This document shows positions 8,610-18,245 of a stretch of DNA of 64,000 bases, in pieces. Origin of the DNA: a gamma proteobacterium symbiont of Ctena orbiculata (GTDB taxonomy: Bacteria > Pseudomonadota > Gammaproteobacteria > Chromatiales > Chromatiaceae); contig QBVD01000048.1 in assembly GCA_003058525.1 (NCBI GenBank), positions 49,189-113,188 of the forward strand, given 5' to 3'. The notes beneath the pieces were generated by a model that saw only the letters and a list, made by a program, of their open reading frames with translations, had not been told where the DNA came from and ran no database searches. How positions within the stretch are numbered: position 1 is the stretch's first letter; each line of letters begins with the position of its first letter. A program made the position numbers and the translations under genes.

Positions 8610-11600
8610 ATGTCCAAACCGATTAGATGCAGCATCTCCGCTGTCCTGCTAAGCACTCTCCTCTCTCTTTTAAGTGGCTGCAACTCCTCCGATAGTGGAG
8701 AGACCACACCTGTTGAAGCTGATGTAGCGCTGAAACGATTCGATCATTGTGACGAATTGAAGTCATACCTGATCAGTACAAGTGCGCAGCAGAGTGAGCT
8801 TTCGGCCTATGTGCAAAACTCAGCGGTTATACCCCAGGATGACTTTAGCAGTTCCCCAGAAACCACCACGGATAGTGGCTCAGGGCAGCCCGCAATCAAT
8901 CGTGTAAGCGGGACGAACAATCAGGTCGCGGGTGTGGATGAGGCGGATTTTATCAAGACAAGTGGCGACTATACCTACCTCCTTTCTGGCGGGAATTTGG
9001 TGATTTTACAGACCTGGCCGGCGGATCAGAGCCAGGAGATCTCGAGAACAGAGATCGATGGCTCGCCCAGGGCGCTCTTTTTAAATGACGATATCGTCTG
9101 GGTGGTGAGTGACCTGTCGCAACAGAGCTATCCCCAATTCGAGGAGAGTCTGGCGGCTGATATCGCACCCCGAACCAACCAGACGACCAAGGTCACTCTG
9201 CTACGGGTCACCGATCCCGCACAGCCTGTCCTGATCAGAGAGACCGTACTTGAATCAAGCTATGTGGATGCGCGCATGATAGGGCAACAGATTTATCTGA
9301 TTGTCACTGCACAACTTGATCTGAGCCCTGTGCTTGAGGACCCCGAGAATGTCGAAATCGATGAGCTGTTGCCCTCCCTGGCCGATAACACAGCCCCCTC
9401 TGCAAACAGTGACCCCACTACCTCTGTGATCTGTGGTTGTGATGCAGTCTATCGACCCGAAATTGCCAATGGCACCGGCACCACGACGATTCTCGGCTTC
9501 GATCTGGCGAACCCGCTGGCAACCATTTCCAGCCAGACCATACTGGGTAACAGCGGCCTGGTCTACGCCAGTCAGGAAAATCTTTACATCGCCAGTGTGG
9601 AGGACCAAAACTGGCTCTGGCTGCCGGTGATGGAAGGGGAAGAGGATCCGACACCCTCCACCACCATCCATAAATTCACTCTTCAATCGAATCCCCAATA
9701 TGTTGCCAGCGGAAGTGTCGATGGCCATCTGCTCAACCAATTTGCCATGGATGAGTATCAGGGTACATTGCGCCTGGTGACCACCGAACAGGCATGGTGG
9801 AGTGATGCCGATCCTGAAAACCGACTCTATGTCCTGGAACAGTTGGGTGACCAACTGATGCAGCGCGCAGTGCTTGATGGTCTCGGCAAGCCTGGAGAGA
9901 GTGTCTTTGCAGTACGCTTCGATGAGGACAAGGGCTACCTGGTGACCTTTGAACAGATCGACCCCCTGATCACCCTGGATCTCAGTGACACCGGCAATCC
10001 ACTGGTCGCAGGTGAATTGGAGGTGCCGGGATTCTCCACCTATCTGCACCCGATCGAGGGGGACCTGATCCTCGCCATCGGTCAGGATACCGATACCAAC
10101 GGTATCAAGCTGAGCCTGTTCGATATCAGTGATCTCGCCCAACCGGTGTTGCTCAATGAGCATTTAATCGGTGCCGGCAGCTACTCCGAGGCCGCCTACA
10201 ATCATCACGCTTTCACCTGGTTCGAGCAGGAGCAGATGCTGGCTATTCCGGTGACCCATTGGAACAGCTCGGCGCTTGAAGCGATTTTTAATGTGAATGA
10301 CATATTCAATGGGCTGGAGCTGTTCAAAGTAACCGCGCAACAGGGCATACAGCCCTATGCCGCCATTGACCACGACATCTTCTATCGAAATCAAAGCAAC
10401 TCAAGATGGCTCTACCCCGAGGGGATCCGCAGAAGTTTGTTTGTCTCTGATGAGGCAATGAACAGTTATATCTACTCCATCAGCGACCGTGGATTTCTGG
10501 TCAACGACCTCGCCTCACCGGATATAAACCTGGCAGAGATAGAACTGCCAACCGATAGTGACTATGTCTATCTCTTCAACGAAGCGCAACTGACACGATT
10601 CGATACATGTGATGAAGTCAAGTCATTTCTGATCGATACGAATCGTCAACAGAATAATCTTTTGTCTTATGTAGGCGCCTCGTCCGGTAGTGATTTCAGC
10701 AGCGCCCCCATATCAGGACCCGCCCCTCTGCCGGATTTTGACTCGGGGCAAAGTGAATCACAACCCTCCGTCAATAGCGTAACCGGTACAAATAATCAGG
10801 TCGCCGGCGTGGATGAGCCGGACTTCATCAAGACCACCGGCAACCATACCTACCTGCTATCCGGCAGTAATCTGGTGATTATGCAAACCTGGCCGGCTGC
10901 CGAAAGCCGGGAATTGTCGAGAACGCAGATCGATGGCACCCCCAGGGCGCTGTTTCTTTATGAGGATATCGTCTGGGTGGTGAGTGATATGTCGCAGTTC
11001 AACCACCCACAATTCGCCCAGAGTCTTGCAGCGGATTTCGCACCCAGAGTTTATCAAATGACCAAGGTCACAATGTTCCGGGTCACCAATCCCCAGCAAC
11101 CTGCCCTGATCAGGGAGACGGTACTCGAATCGAGCTATGTGGATGCGCGCAGAATCGGTCCGCAAGTCTACCTGATTGTTAGCGCGTTAATCGATCTGAA
11201 CCCTGCGCTTGACGATCCCGTCAATGTGGAGATCGATGAACTGCTGCCGATTCAGTCAGATAACACTGCTCCCGGGACAGAGACTCAACCCGACACCTCA
11301 GCGATCTGTGGTTGTGACGCGATCTATCGGCCTGAAATCCCCAACGGAACCGGTACCCTGACGATTCTCAATTTCGATCTGGCCAACCCGTTGGCTGATA
11401 CTTCCAGCCAGACCATACTGGGCAACACCGGTCTGGTCTACGCCAGCCAGGACAATCTCTACATCGCCAGTGTCGAGGATAATTTCTGGACCTGGTTGCC
11501 TGTGATGCTAGGGGGAGCTGATCTCACAGTTACCACCACCATCCATAAATTCAGTCTTCAATCATCCCCCCAATATCTTGCCAGTGGTCGTGTCGAGGGC

Positions 11601-12437
11601 CATCTGCTGAATCAATTCGCCATGGATGAACACCAGGGTGTGTTGCGCCTGGTGACGTCCGAGCGGGACTGGCGGTCATGGGAAACAAACAACCGGCTTT
11701 ATGTATTGGCCCAATCGGGAGAGCAACTGGCAGAGCGCGCCTATCTGGAAGGTCTCGGCAAACCCGGTGAAGAGGTCTATGCGGTGCGCTTCGATGAGGA
11801 GAAGGGCTATGTGGTGACCTTCCAACAGATCGATCCTCTGATCACCCTGGACCTCAGCGATAACAGAAATCCGCTGGTTGCAGGTGAATTGGAGGTACCG
11901 GGATTCTCCACCTACCTGCACCCCATCGAGGGGGATATGATTCTTGCCGTCGGCCGTGAAGGCAGAAGTATCAAGCTCAGCCTGTTCGATATCAGTGATT
12001 TCGCCCAGCCTGCGTTGCTATATGACCATCTTATCGGCTCTAGAAGTTACACCGAAGCCGCCTACAACCATCACGCCTTCACCTGGTTCGAGCAGGAGAA
12101 GATGCTAGCTATCCCAATAACGGAATGGGGTCAAACAGGTACCGCATTTGATTACAACGACATATTCAACGGGCTGGAACTGTTCAGGGTCACTGCGCAA
12201 GCGGGTATCCAACCCTATGCCGCCATCGACCATGACATTTTCTACAAGGATCCAAACAGCCCGAACTTTTACTACCCCGAGAGCGTACGCAGGAGTTTCT
12301 TTGTCGCCGATGATGCAATGAACAGTTATATCTATTCCATCAGCGGCCGGGGATTACTGGTCAACGACCTCGCGGCACCGGACACCAACCTGGCGGAGAC
12401 CGCACTGCCGAGTGACAATAACGATTATCTTTATTAG
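8610..12437 (+). CDS. Lipoprotein of two tandem beta-propeller-domain units
   Basis: The 1275-residue product begins with a lipoprotein signal peptide (lipobox LLSGC, Cys near residue 24), so it is probably membrane-anchored in the periplasm or outside. It belongs to the secreted beta-propeller family (PF09826 type), whose members are usually about half this size. Residues 41-660 and 661-1275 are two full copies of the same unit: each opens with a RFD-x-CDE-x-KS segment, then GTNNQVAGVDE, ESSYVDAR, ICGCDA, YRPEI, GHLLNQFAMDE and GEVEVPGFSTYLHP-like stretches (LEVPGFSTYLHPIEG in both). The copies are about three quarters identical by eye. An ATG at 8610 with GGAGA upstream sets the start. No partner gene is obvious; the function is unknown, and such propellers usually bind proteins or sugars. 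Confidence 0.85.
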   Translation: MSKPIRCSISAVLLSTLLSLLSGCNSSDSGETTPVEADVALKRFDHCDELKSYLISTSAQQSELSAYVQNSAVIPQDDFSSSPETTTDSGSGQPAINRVSGTNNQVAGVDEADFIKTSGDYTYLLSGGNLVILQTWPADQSQEISRTEIDGSPRALFLNDDIVWVVSDLSQQSYPQFEESLAADIAPRTNQTTKVTLLRVTDPAQPVLIRETVLESSYVDARMIGQQIYLIVTAQLDLSPVLEDPENVEIDELLPSLADNTAPSANSDPTTSVICGCDAVYRPEIANGTGTTTILGFDLANPLATISSQTILGNSGLVYASQENLYIASVEDQNWLWLPVMEGEEDPTPSTTIHKFTLQSNPQYVASGSVDGHLLNQFAMDEYQGTLRLVTTEQAWWSDADPENRLYVLEQLGDQLMQRAVLDGLGKPGESVFAVRFDEDKGYLVTFEQIDPLITLDLSDTGNPLVAGELEVPGFSTYLHPIEGDLILAIGQDTDTNGIKLSLFDISDLAQPVLLNEHLIGAGSYSEAAYNHHAFTWFEQEQMLAIPVTHWNSSALEAIFNVNDIFNGLELFKVTAQQGIQPYAAIDHDIFYRNQSNSRWLYPEGIRRSLFVSDEAMNSYIYSISDRGFLVNDLASPDINLAEIELPTDSDYVYLFNEAQLTRFDTCDEVKSFLIDTNRQQNNLLSYVGASSGSDFSSAPISGPAPLPDFDSGQSESQPSVNSVTGTNNQVAGVDEPDFIKTTGNHTYLLSGSNLVIMQTWPAAESRELSRTQIDGTPRALFLYEDIVWVVSDMSQFNHPQFAQSLAADFAPRVYQMTKVTMFRVTNPQQPALIRETVLESSYVDARRIGPQVYLIVSALIDLNPALDDPVNVEIDELLPIQSDNTAPGTETQPDTSAICGCDAIYRPEIPNGTGTLTILNFDLANPLADTSSQTILGNTGLVYASQDNLYIASVEDNFWTWLPVMLGGADLTVTTTIHKFSLQSSPQYLASGRVEGHLLNQFAMDEHQGVLRLVTSERDWRSWETNNRLYVLAQSGEQLAERAYLEGLGKPGEEVYAVRFDEEKGYVVTFQQIDPLITLDLSDNRNPLVAGELEVPGFSTYLHPIEGDMILAVGREGRSIKLSLFDISDFAQPALLYDHLIGSRSYTEAAYNHHAFTWFEQEKMLAIPITEWGQTGTAFDYNDIFNGLELFRVTAQAGIQPYAAIDHDIFYKDPNSPNFYYPESVRRSFFVADDAMNSYIYSISGRGLLVNDLAAPDTNLAETALPSDNNDYLY
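8730..12434 (+). repeat. In-frame tandem duplication inside the propeller lipoprotein gene
   Basis: Unit 1 covers about 8730-10589 and unit 2 about 10590-12434. They align without frame change along their whole length, with small indels in the loop after the first 40 codons, around the DNTAP segment and near the C-terminal end. Divergence is spread along the unit, so the duplication is not recent. Confidence 0.85.
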
Positions 12438-12848
12438 CGCTACCTGAGGCATCTGTTTTTACGTTAATGCCACTTACCCTGGCCATGGGTCTGATCCTGT
12501 CCGGTCGTATACATAACAGCACATAACACAATTGCGTTTATTCGCGTTTATTTGCGGACTAAAAAATCATTCGCGAGTATTTGCGGCTGTTTTTTAAGCA
12601 GTTTGTTACTCACTTGAGCTGGGGAGAGCCTTGACAGGCAGCTTCATGCCATATGACGCACTATTGCGTGATATGCCCCACACCTCCACTAATCACAATC
12701 TATTAATTACTTACGAATCTGTAGTTTAACGATTGGTCCGCTAATTGCCTTTGTATCAGAGATCTCTGTCCAAGGACGCACTATTTTTTCCCAGGTAAAT
12801 GGCACATTGAGGTGAACCTATGCCTGATTGATTCGGATATGAAGTTGT
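12438..12848. other. Intergenic region upstream of the TonB receptor operon
   Basis: This 411-bp gap has no convincing gene. It should hold the promoter of the TonB-dependent receptor operon. It contains a direct repeat (12541-12589, listed separately) and the undecamer GACGCACTATT twice, near 12656 and 12776. I saw no conserved cobalamin riboswitch B12-box and no clear Fur-type 19-mer. Confidence 0.6.
12541..12589. repeat. Short direct repeat TTCGCG-N2-TATTTGCGG
   Basis: TTCGCGTTTATTTGCGGACT (12541-12560) recurs as TTCGCGAGTATTTGCGGCTG (12570-12589), a 29-bp period. It may be a paired regulator site or the remnant of a recombination site. No integrase gene is present. Confidence 0.5.
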
Positions 12849-15023
12849 ATGAAACGCCTGCCACGAAACAATAATCTCAAATACCCCCTCATTATCTCTC
12901 TCACCCTTTTTCATCTCAGCATATCTGCCGCTGATGAGAATGATGTTGCAGAGCCAGATACCGATGAAAAATATGACATCATCAGTGTCACCGCCTCCCG
13001 CGTCGAACGACGCACCCAGGATGTTGCCGGTTCCATTGACGTGATCGATGCCGAGCGCATCGAAAGCGAAAAAATGTTCAATATCAAGGACGCCATCCAG
13101 GGCAGCCCCGGCGTTCTGATCAACTCCAAGAATTCTGCCTATGACAGCCGTCTTATCATCCGCGGTGCCGGGCAGAAGGCAAATTATGGCGTTCGGGAGA
13201 TCATGGTCATCCGCGATGGCGTACCGATGACCGACCCGGACAGCTTCTCCCGTTTCGACTTTATCGATACCCAGGATATCGAGCGCATCGAGATCACCAA
13301 AGGGCCTGGATCACTGTTCGGTGCCGGTTCCTCCGGCGGCACCATTCAGATCATTTCCAAGTCGGTGTTCGATACCGACAGCAACCGTATCAAACTGGGT
13401 GTCGGTGCGTTCGGTCAAGGCAATCTGCATGGCCGTCTTGCGGGTGATCTCGATGACAGCAATGCCTACTCTCTCACGGCCTCCTACCGTAAGAGTGATA
13501 ACGACTGGCGAGAATGGAATGAATTCGAGTCCAAGCAGCTCGCATTCAAACACGGATATCTGCTCGATAGCGGCGCCACCCTGGAATCTGAGCTGAGCTA
13601 TCACGAGGCGGATCTGCAGATCCCGGGGTCCATGGATGAGGGCGAATTCGAAAGCTACCTCGAAAGTGGAGAGCAGAAAGATACCACCAGCAGTCCCTGG
13701 CAGCACAGCGGCCGTTACTCGACCATCTGGTTCTTCAACTCCCGCTATGAACAGGAGATGGGCGACCTGACCCTGAAACCGCGTATCTACGCCAATCACT
13801 GGGACCATTACCATCCGGTCACCGGCGCAATCAACGACAATCCCGGCACGCTCGTGCTCGGCACAGACCTCGAGATGGCCTACAAGCACCAACTCTGGGG
13901 CCCCAGTACACTGGTTGCAGGCGTGACCGCCCGGCGCGACGACACTGAAGGCGCAAAAAAATTCACCTACGCGGATGTTGAAACCAGCCCGCCGCCTTCC
14001 TGGAATCCGATGGGGCCTGAAACCATCCTGCATACCAACTCCGATGAAGCCGGCGAATTACTCGAGGAGGAGGATGCGACTAATACATTGTACGGTTTCT
14101 TTATCCAGGAGACCCTGCAACCGAATCGGCGCACCACCATCGACATCGGATTTCGTTACGACCGCAACCACTTCGATATCGACAATATCGCCTATGGCGA
14201 ATACAGCTGGGGCGCCGCAAGCTATACATTCTTCGATACCCCGGAGGTCACCAATACAGATAAGACCTTCAACCTCTTCTCACCCAAGCTGGGCCTGACT
14301 TATGAACTCAGCAATTTGTTGAATCTTTACACTGTCGTCGCCCAGTCGGGACAGGTCCCATCGGAGTCGGAGATTCAGAGCAACCCGAAACTTGATGCCG
14401 CCACCGCACGCAATGTGGAGATCGGTTTGAAGGGGCGTGCTCAAGCATGGTCCTTCGACCTCGCCCTCTACCGCACCACGGTCAGTGACGAGATCGTTTC
14501 GGTACTGAATGAGGATCTGACCACAGAGTTTCAAAATGCCGGCGAGACGCTGAAGAAGGGATTGGAGTTGAGCGGGCGCTACGATCTCAACCGTCATTTC
14601 TGGCTGGAAGGCAGTTTTGCTTACAGCGACTACAGCTTCACTGACTTTGAGGAGTTGGTGCGTACAGGCCGAACCCAAACACCGGTCGATCGCTCCGGCA
14701 ATCAGCTTCCCTTCATACCCAGGCAACAATACGGCCTCGGCATGGGCTACAGTCACCCGGCCGGTTTCAAAGCGGTATTACGCAGCAACAGCTGGGGCAA
14801 CTACTACGTCGACAATGCCAATACGGAAAAGTATGGCGGCTATGATTTTGTCACGAACCTGTTGCTGAGTTATCAAACCGGTCCTCACGCTCTCTCGCTG
14901 AACGTGGAAAACCTGTTCGACAAGCTCTACGCCCTCGAAGTCAAGAAGAGCACCAGCGGCGATAAGACCTTCTCGGCTGCCTCTCCGCGCAGCGCCATGC
15001 TGAGTTACACCTATAACTTTTAA
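12849..15023 (+). CDS. TonB-dependent outer-membrane receptor
   Basis: A 724-residue receptor with a signal peptide (residues 1-28), a likely TonB box at YDIISVTAS, a plug domain (DVAGSIDVIDAERI, GSPGVLINS, IERIEITKGPGSLFGAGSSG) and a 22-strand-type barrel ending in the outer-membrane terminal phenylalanine of SYTYNF. It imports a ligand across the outer membrane with energy from the TonB/ExbB/ExbD set encoded at the end of the same operon. The ligand is not known. Co-transcription with a polyferredoxin and a DsbD-like membrane protein suggests a redox-active metal or metal complex rather than a sugar, but that is inference. A weak start context with no clear SD is seen. Confidence 0.92.
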   Translation: MKRLPRNNNLKYPLIISLTLFHLSISAADENDVAEPDTDEKYDIISVTASRVERRTQDVAGSIDVIDAERIESEKMFNIKDAIQGSPGVLINSKNSAYDSRLIIRGAGQKANYGVREIMVIRDGVPMTDPDSFSRFDFIDTQDIERIEITKGPGSLFGAGSSGGTIQIISKSVFDTDSNRIKLGVGAFGQGNLHGRLAGDLDDSNAYSLTASYRKSDNDWREWNEFESKQLAFKHGYLLDSGATLESELSYHEADLQIPGSMDEGEFESYLESGEQKDTTSSPWQHSGRYSTIWFFNSRYEQEMGDLTLKPRIYANHWDHYHPVTGAINDNPGTLVLGTDLEMAYKHQLWGPSTLVAGVTARRDDTEGAKKFTYADVETSPPPSWNPMGPETILHTNSDEAGELLEEEDATNTLYGFFIQETLQPNRRTTIDIGFRYDRNHFDIDNIAYGEYSWGAASYTFFDTPEVTNTDKTFNLFSPKLGLTYELSNLLNLYTVVAQSGQVPSESEIQSNPKLDAATARNVEIGLKGRAQAWSFDLALYRTTVSDEIVSVLNEDLTTEFQNAGETLKKGLELSGRYDLNRHFWLEGSFAYSDYSFTDFEELVRTGRTQTPVDRSGNQLPFIPRQQYGLGMGYSHPAGFKAVLRSNSWGNYYVDNANTEKYGGYDFVTNLLLSYQTGPHALSLNVENLFDKLYALEVKKSTSGDKTFSAASPRSAMLSYTYNF

Positions 15024-15035
15024 GGAAAGCATCCC

Positions 15036-15827
15036 ATGCATCAACTGTTAGGTGTTGTTATCCCTGCCTGTATGCTCTCTCTCGCCGGTGTTGCAATCGG
15101 TGCGGAGGGCGGGGACGCAACCAAGCCCCCCCAACCCGCACATGATCACCGCGGCGAAAAGCGAATTGTCCTGGAGAATGGTGATGGCGCTATCATCACT
15201 CTCTGGAAACCGGATCTCTCAACCCAACAACTCACCCTCGATCACAATGCTGTGACGATACCGATGACCGGAATCGACAACTACCACGCCATCGTGGCGG
15301 AAAAGGATTGGGGTGATCACAAAGAGGCAGTGATACGTTACGAGTACAGGTTCGGACGCCCCAGCAAACAGAGTCCTTCCCAACTGGTGGCGAAACAAAA
15401 GACCGAATTTGAGATTGTACCCGATCCGATTCCACGGGAGCACTATCGCTATCACTCATTACAGACCTGGGATTATTTGGTCCGTTTCAACGGCAAACCG
15501 GTCAATGACCTCGAAGTCAGACTGAATACCGCCAACGGCACCCAGCTATCATCGACTACCGATTCCCAGGGTCGGGTCTCTTTTCAGATCCCCGACGACT
15601 TTCCCGGCATGATCGAAGGAGAACGGGATAAAAGGCTTGGTCAATTCACCGTCAGCAGCGAATACCTTGAAGGGGATAGGCGCTACACCACTCAACTCGA
15701 TGCCGACTATCGTGTCAATCCCGCTCATTGGCAATCAACCCGATTGGGTCTATTGGTGGTCGGCATCGGTTTTATCGCCGGTGGTTTCCTTGGCCGTGTC
15801 AAGAGAAGTGGAGGAAAGGCGCTATGA
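15036..15827 (+). CDS. Periplasmic protein with C-terminal membrane anchor, unknown function
   Basis: A 263-residue product with an N-terminal signal peptide (cleavage probably after residue 22-23) and a hydrophobic helix near residues 235-253 followed by basic GRVKRSGGK, so the body should lie in the periplasm and be tethered to the inner membrane. The stretch after the signal is rich in histidine (PAHDH). The middle part resembles a carboxypeptidase-regulatory or transthyretin-like fold (FNGKPVNDLEVRLNTANG, then DSQGRVSFQIP). No precise family is recognised. It starts 12 bp after the receptor and overlaps the polyferredoxin gene by four bases (ATGA). A role as a periplasmic ligand-binding or coupling protein for the receptor is only a guess. 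Confidence 0.7.
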   Translation: MHQLLGVVIPACMLSLAGVAIGAEGGDATKPPQPAHDHRGEKRIVLENGDGAIITLWKPDLSTQQLTLDHNAVTIPMTGIDNYHAIVAEKDWGDHKEAVIRYEYRFGRPSKQSPSQLVAKQKTEFEIVPDPIPREHYRYHSLQTWDYLVRFNGKPVNDLEVRLNTANGTQLSSTTDSQGRVSFQIPDDFPGMIEGERDKRLGQFTVSSEYLEGDRRYTTQLDADYRVNPAHWQSTRLGLLVVGIGFIAGGFLGRVKRSGGKAL

Positions 15828-16879
15828 GTAATCCGATCAACCTTTCCGTATTACGCAAAATCGTACAGCTTGGCGCCTTTATCTTTTTTGTCTACGGCGG
15901 GCTCATCACCGGTTACTATCTGGAAGATAAGATCAGCGGTGCCCTACCCGCCCTGAGCTGTGCTTACGATTTTCAAGGCTCCGATCTATGTACCTTGATA
16001 CCGATCCAGCACCAGATGGATCACCGCCTGGGCGAGGCAATCGCCAAAAGGGGAAACCTGCTGATGGGCGTCATGCCCACGCTCATTACCCTGGGCACTT
16101 TCCTGCTCTTTTTCGTAGTGTTGAACAAGGCCTTCTGTGGCTGGATCTGCCCATTGGGCACCTTCCAGGAGATCCTCCAGATTGTTGGTCAGAAACTCGG
16201 TCTGCAGCGTCACGAGTCACTCTCCCGAGATCTGGTCAGCCGAATTCGCCCGGTGAAGTGGTTCATCTTGCTTCTGCTGGTCTTCACATTTCCCCTGCTA
16301 ACCGGCATGGGCATGCTGAATCACGATCTGGGCGATCCCTTCTGTCGCATCTGTCCCAGTCGCATACTTACCACCCTGGCTACCGGTGAAACCACGCAGC
16401 TCTATCTGGACACCGCCAACACAACCACCATCGTGATGTCATTGCTGGGGGATTTTATTTTCGGTCTGATGATTGCGCTGGCGCTGACCGTACGCCAGCC
16501 CTTCTGCCGCATCTGCCCCATGCTTGCCCTGCATGCGGTTTTTCGCAAAATCGGTCTGCTGCGTCTGATAAAAAACGGTACGCCTCGTTGCGATCGCTGC
16601 GGCCTTTGCGCCAAGGCCTGCCCCATGGATATACATGAGATCCATACCGACATGAAGAGCCGTAATGTGACCTTCGAAGACTGTACACTTTGTGGCCGCT
16701 GCGTGGAGTTCTGTCCTGACAAGGATGTGCTGCAGCTGAAATACACCCTGTTCCCGATCTTCAGTTCCAGTCCGCAATACTTCAAGCAGCGTAAGAAACA
16801 GCAAACCCAATGGGAAAAAGGCAATCTCATCGCCTGGTACAAAAAACGGCCCATGTCAGCGAAGGCAGAGTCGTCATGA
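15824..16879 (+). CDS. NapH/NosR-type membrane polyferredoxin (4Fe-4S)
   Basis: A 351-residue inner-membrane protein with about five hydrophobic segments and many cysteine clusters. These are the NapH-like CGWICPLGTFQE and two further motifs (PFCRICPS and PFCRICPM), then a C-terminal pair of 4Fe-4S ferredoxin motifs (CDRCGLCAKACPMD and CTLCGRCVEFCPD). Proteins of this type pass electrons across or out of the membrane. The start is the ATG at 15824, preceded by GGAGG and overlapping the previous stop by four bases; a longer in-frame reading from 15728 lies wholly within the upstream gene and is unlikely. In this operon it may supply electrons for reduction of the imported metal or of the DsbD-like partner (inference). 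Confidence 0.88.
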   Translation: MSNPINLSVLRKIVQLGAFIFFVYGGLITGYYLEDKISGALPALSCAYDFQGSDLCTLIPIQHQMDHRLGEAIAKRGNLLMGVMPTLITLGTFLLFFVVLNKAFCGWICPLGTFQEILQIVGQKLGLQRHESLSRDLVSRIRPVKWFILLLLVFTFPLLTGMGMLNHDLGDPFCRICPSRILTTLATGETTQLYLDTANTTTIVMSLLGDFIFGLMIALALTVRQPFCRICPMLALHAVFRKIGLLRLIKNGTPRCDRCGLCAKACPMDIHEIHTDMKSRNVTFEDCTLCGRCVEFCPDKDVLQLKYTLFPIFSSSPQYFKQRKKQQTQWEKGNLIAWYKKRPMSAKAESS

Positions 16880-17586
16880 TACCCATTGAACCGGTCAGCC
16901 TCAGCTTCGGTGCCGCACTGTTGCTGGGGCTCAGTTTCGGTGCCGGCCCATGTAATGTCGCCTGCCTTCCCTATCTGGGGCCTGTCTTCACCACCAATGA
17001 CAATGGTATTGCAGGCGCCTGGCGCACCTTGCTCCCATTCTCCCTGGGACGCATCAGTGGATACACTTTACTGGCGGGAGCGGCGGGTTGGGCCGGTCTC
17101 TGGGTGGAAGATCTGGTAGCCGGCCTCTGGGCTCGCTGGTTATTGGGTGGCGCTACGATTTTGGTGGCGCTCTCCATTCTGTGGCGACGCCGCAACAACG
17201 GATCTAAATCGGCCTGCCCCAGCACGCGCACCGTAACATTCGAGAACATACCACCTCAGAAGAACCGTCACATGAGCCATGGCGGCCTGCCTGGGGGCCT
17301 CTACTTGATGGGGCTGGGCATGGCATTCAACCCCTGCGCGCCGCTGACAACGATAATCCTTGCCGCGGCTACAAGCGCCAGTATCCTCTCTGGAGCATCC
17401 TTGGGTGTCGCTTTCGCCATGGGCGCAGTCATTTTTCCAACCCTTTTGTTTGCCTTCGGCGTGGCCCATTTCGGGCATCAGATCAGACATCACCTGGCAC
17501 ACCACCGCACCGCCCTGGAAAACACCAGCATCGGACTGCTCGTCATGATCGGTTGTGCCACCGCATTAGGATGGATCACACCATGA
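16876..17586 (+). CDS. DsbD/SafE-like membrane protein
   Basis: A 236-residue polytopic protein of the sulfite exporter TauE/SafE or cytochrome c biogenesis DsbD_2-type superfamily. It keeps two signature sites found at the ends of the two internal repeats: GAGPCNVACLPYLGP near the N-terminus and FNPCAPLTT in the second half. In DsbD/CcdA proteins the equivalent cysteines carry reducing power across the membrane; related proteins move metals. Here it follows a polyferredoxin with a four-base overlap (ATGA), so electron relay to the periplasm or metal passage are the best guesses. An in-frame start at 16810 would overlap the previous gene by 70 bases and is less likely than the ATG at 16876. 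Confidence 0.75.
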   Translation: MIPIEPVSLSFGAALLLGLSFGAGPCNVACLPYLGPVFTTNDNGIAGAWRTLLPFSLGRISGYTLLAGAAGWAGLWVEDLVAGLWARWLLGGATILVALSILWRRRNNGSKSACPSTRTVTFENIPPQKNRHMSHGGLPGGLYLMGLGMAFNPCAPLTTIILAAATSASILSGASLGVAFAMGAVIFPTLLFAFGVAHFGHQIRHHLAHHRTALENTSIGLLVMIGCATALGWITP

Positions 17587-18245
17587 ACATCACTGAACTC
17601 CTTGCCAAGGGCGGGCCGGTTATCTGGATCCTTGCCCTCTACTCATCCATAGGACTGGCCATTGTGCTGGAACGCTATTTTCTGTTTCTACGCCTGCGGC
17701 AGCTGCCCAAAAGCTGGATGGCAAGACTGGGACAACTACTCGATGACTCACAGGCCCAACAGCAGATTGCAGCACTCAAGGGACCGGAAGCCAACGTGAT
17801 CCATGCCGTTGTTGAGGCACAATCCGAGGGTGTGAAAGACCTTCGAGGCGTGGGTGAGCGTGTGCGTGGCGAGGAGATCCAGCGCATGGAGTTCGGCCTG
17901 CGCACCCTTGGCATACTCGGCAACACCGCTCCCCTGCTTGGTCTGCTGGGCACCATTACCGGCATGATCAAGGCCTTCATGGTTATCGAGCAGGCGGGGG
18001 GCAAAGTGGATGCCCAGGCCCTGGCCGGTGGGATCTGGGAGGCCATGATCACTACCGGTGTGGGACTCGCGGTTGCCATACCGCTGTTGCTGATGCTGCA
18101 TTTTCTGGAAGGGAGTGTCGAACGCCGGGCGAAGAAAATAAGCCGTTGTATCGCGCTGCTACTGGAGAGACGTAGTCTCGAACCCACACTCACCACGGAG
18201 GTGCAACAGACTCACCAGTGGGAGAACATCACCGATGGAGTATGA
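17583..18245 (+). CDS. exbB: MotA/TolQ/ExbB proton channel family protein
   Basis: The 220-residue product has the three-helix ExbB layout: an N-terminal helix (GPVIWILALYSSIGLAIVLE), and a later pair including LGILGNTAPLLGLLGTITGM and a C-terminal helix with TTGVGLAVAIPLLLML. These hold the conserved Thr and Gly residues of the proton path. With ExbD and TonB it forms the motor that energises the TonB-dependent receptor at the head of the operon. The ATG at 17583 overlaps the preceding stop by four bases. The operon organisation indicates a receptor-dedicated motor rather than a housekeeping copy. Confidence 0.92.
   Translation: MNITELLAKGGPVIWILALYSSIGLAIVLERYFLFLRLRQLPKSWMARLGQLLDDSQAQQQIAALKGPEANVIHAVVEAQSEGVKDLRGVGERVRGEEIQRMEFGLRTLGILGNTAPLLGLLGTITGMIKAFMVIEQAGGKVDAQALAGGIWEAMITTGVGLAVAIPLLLMLHFLEGSVERRAKKISRCIALLLERRSLEPTLTTEVQQTHQWENITDGV

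Noticed and set aside
9255..10163. A 302-codon open frame on the minus strand
   Set aside because: Antisense to the propeller lipoprotein; has no start context or recognisable domain.
12438..12848. Cobalamin riboswitch or Fur box upstream of the TonB receptor
   Set aside because: No conserved riboswitch core or 19-bp Fur palindrome could be found by eye.
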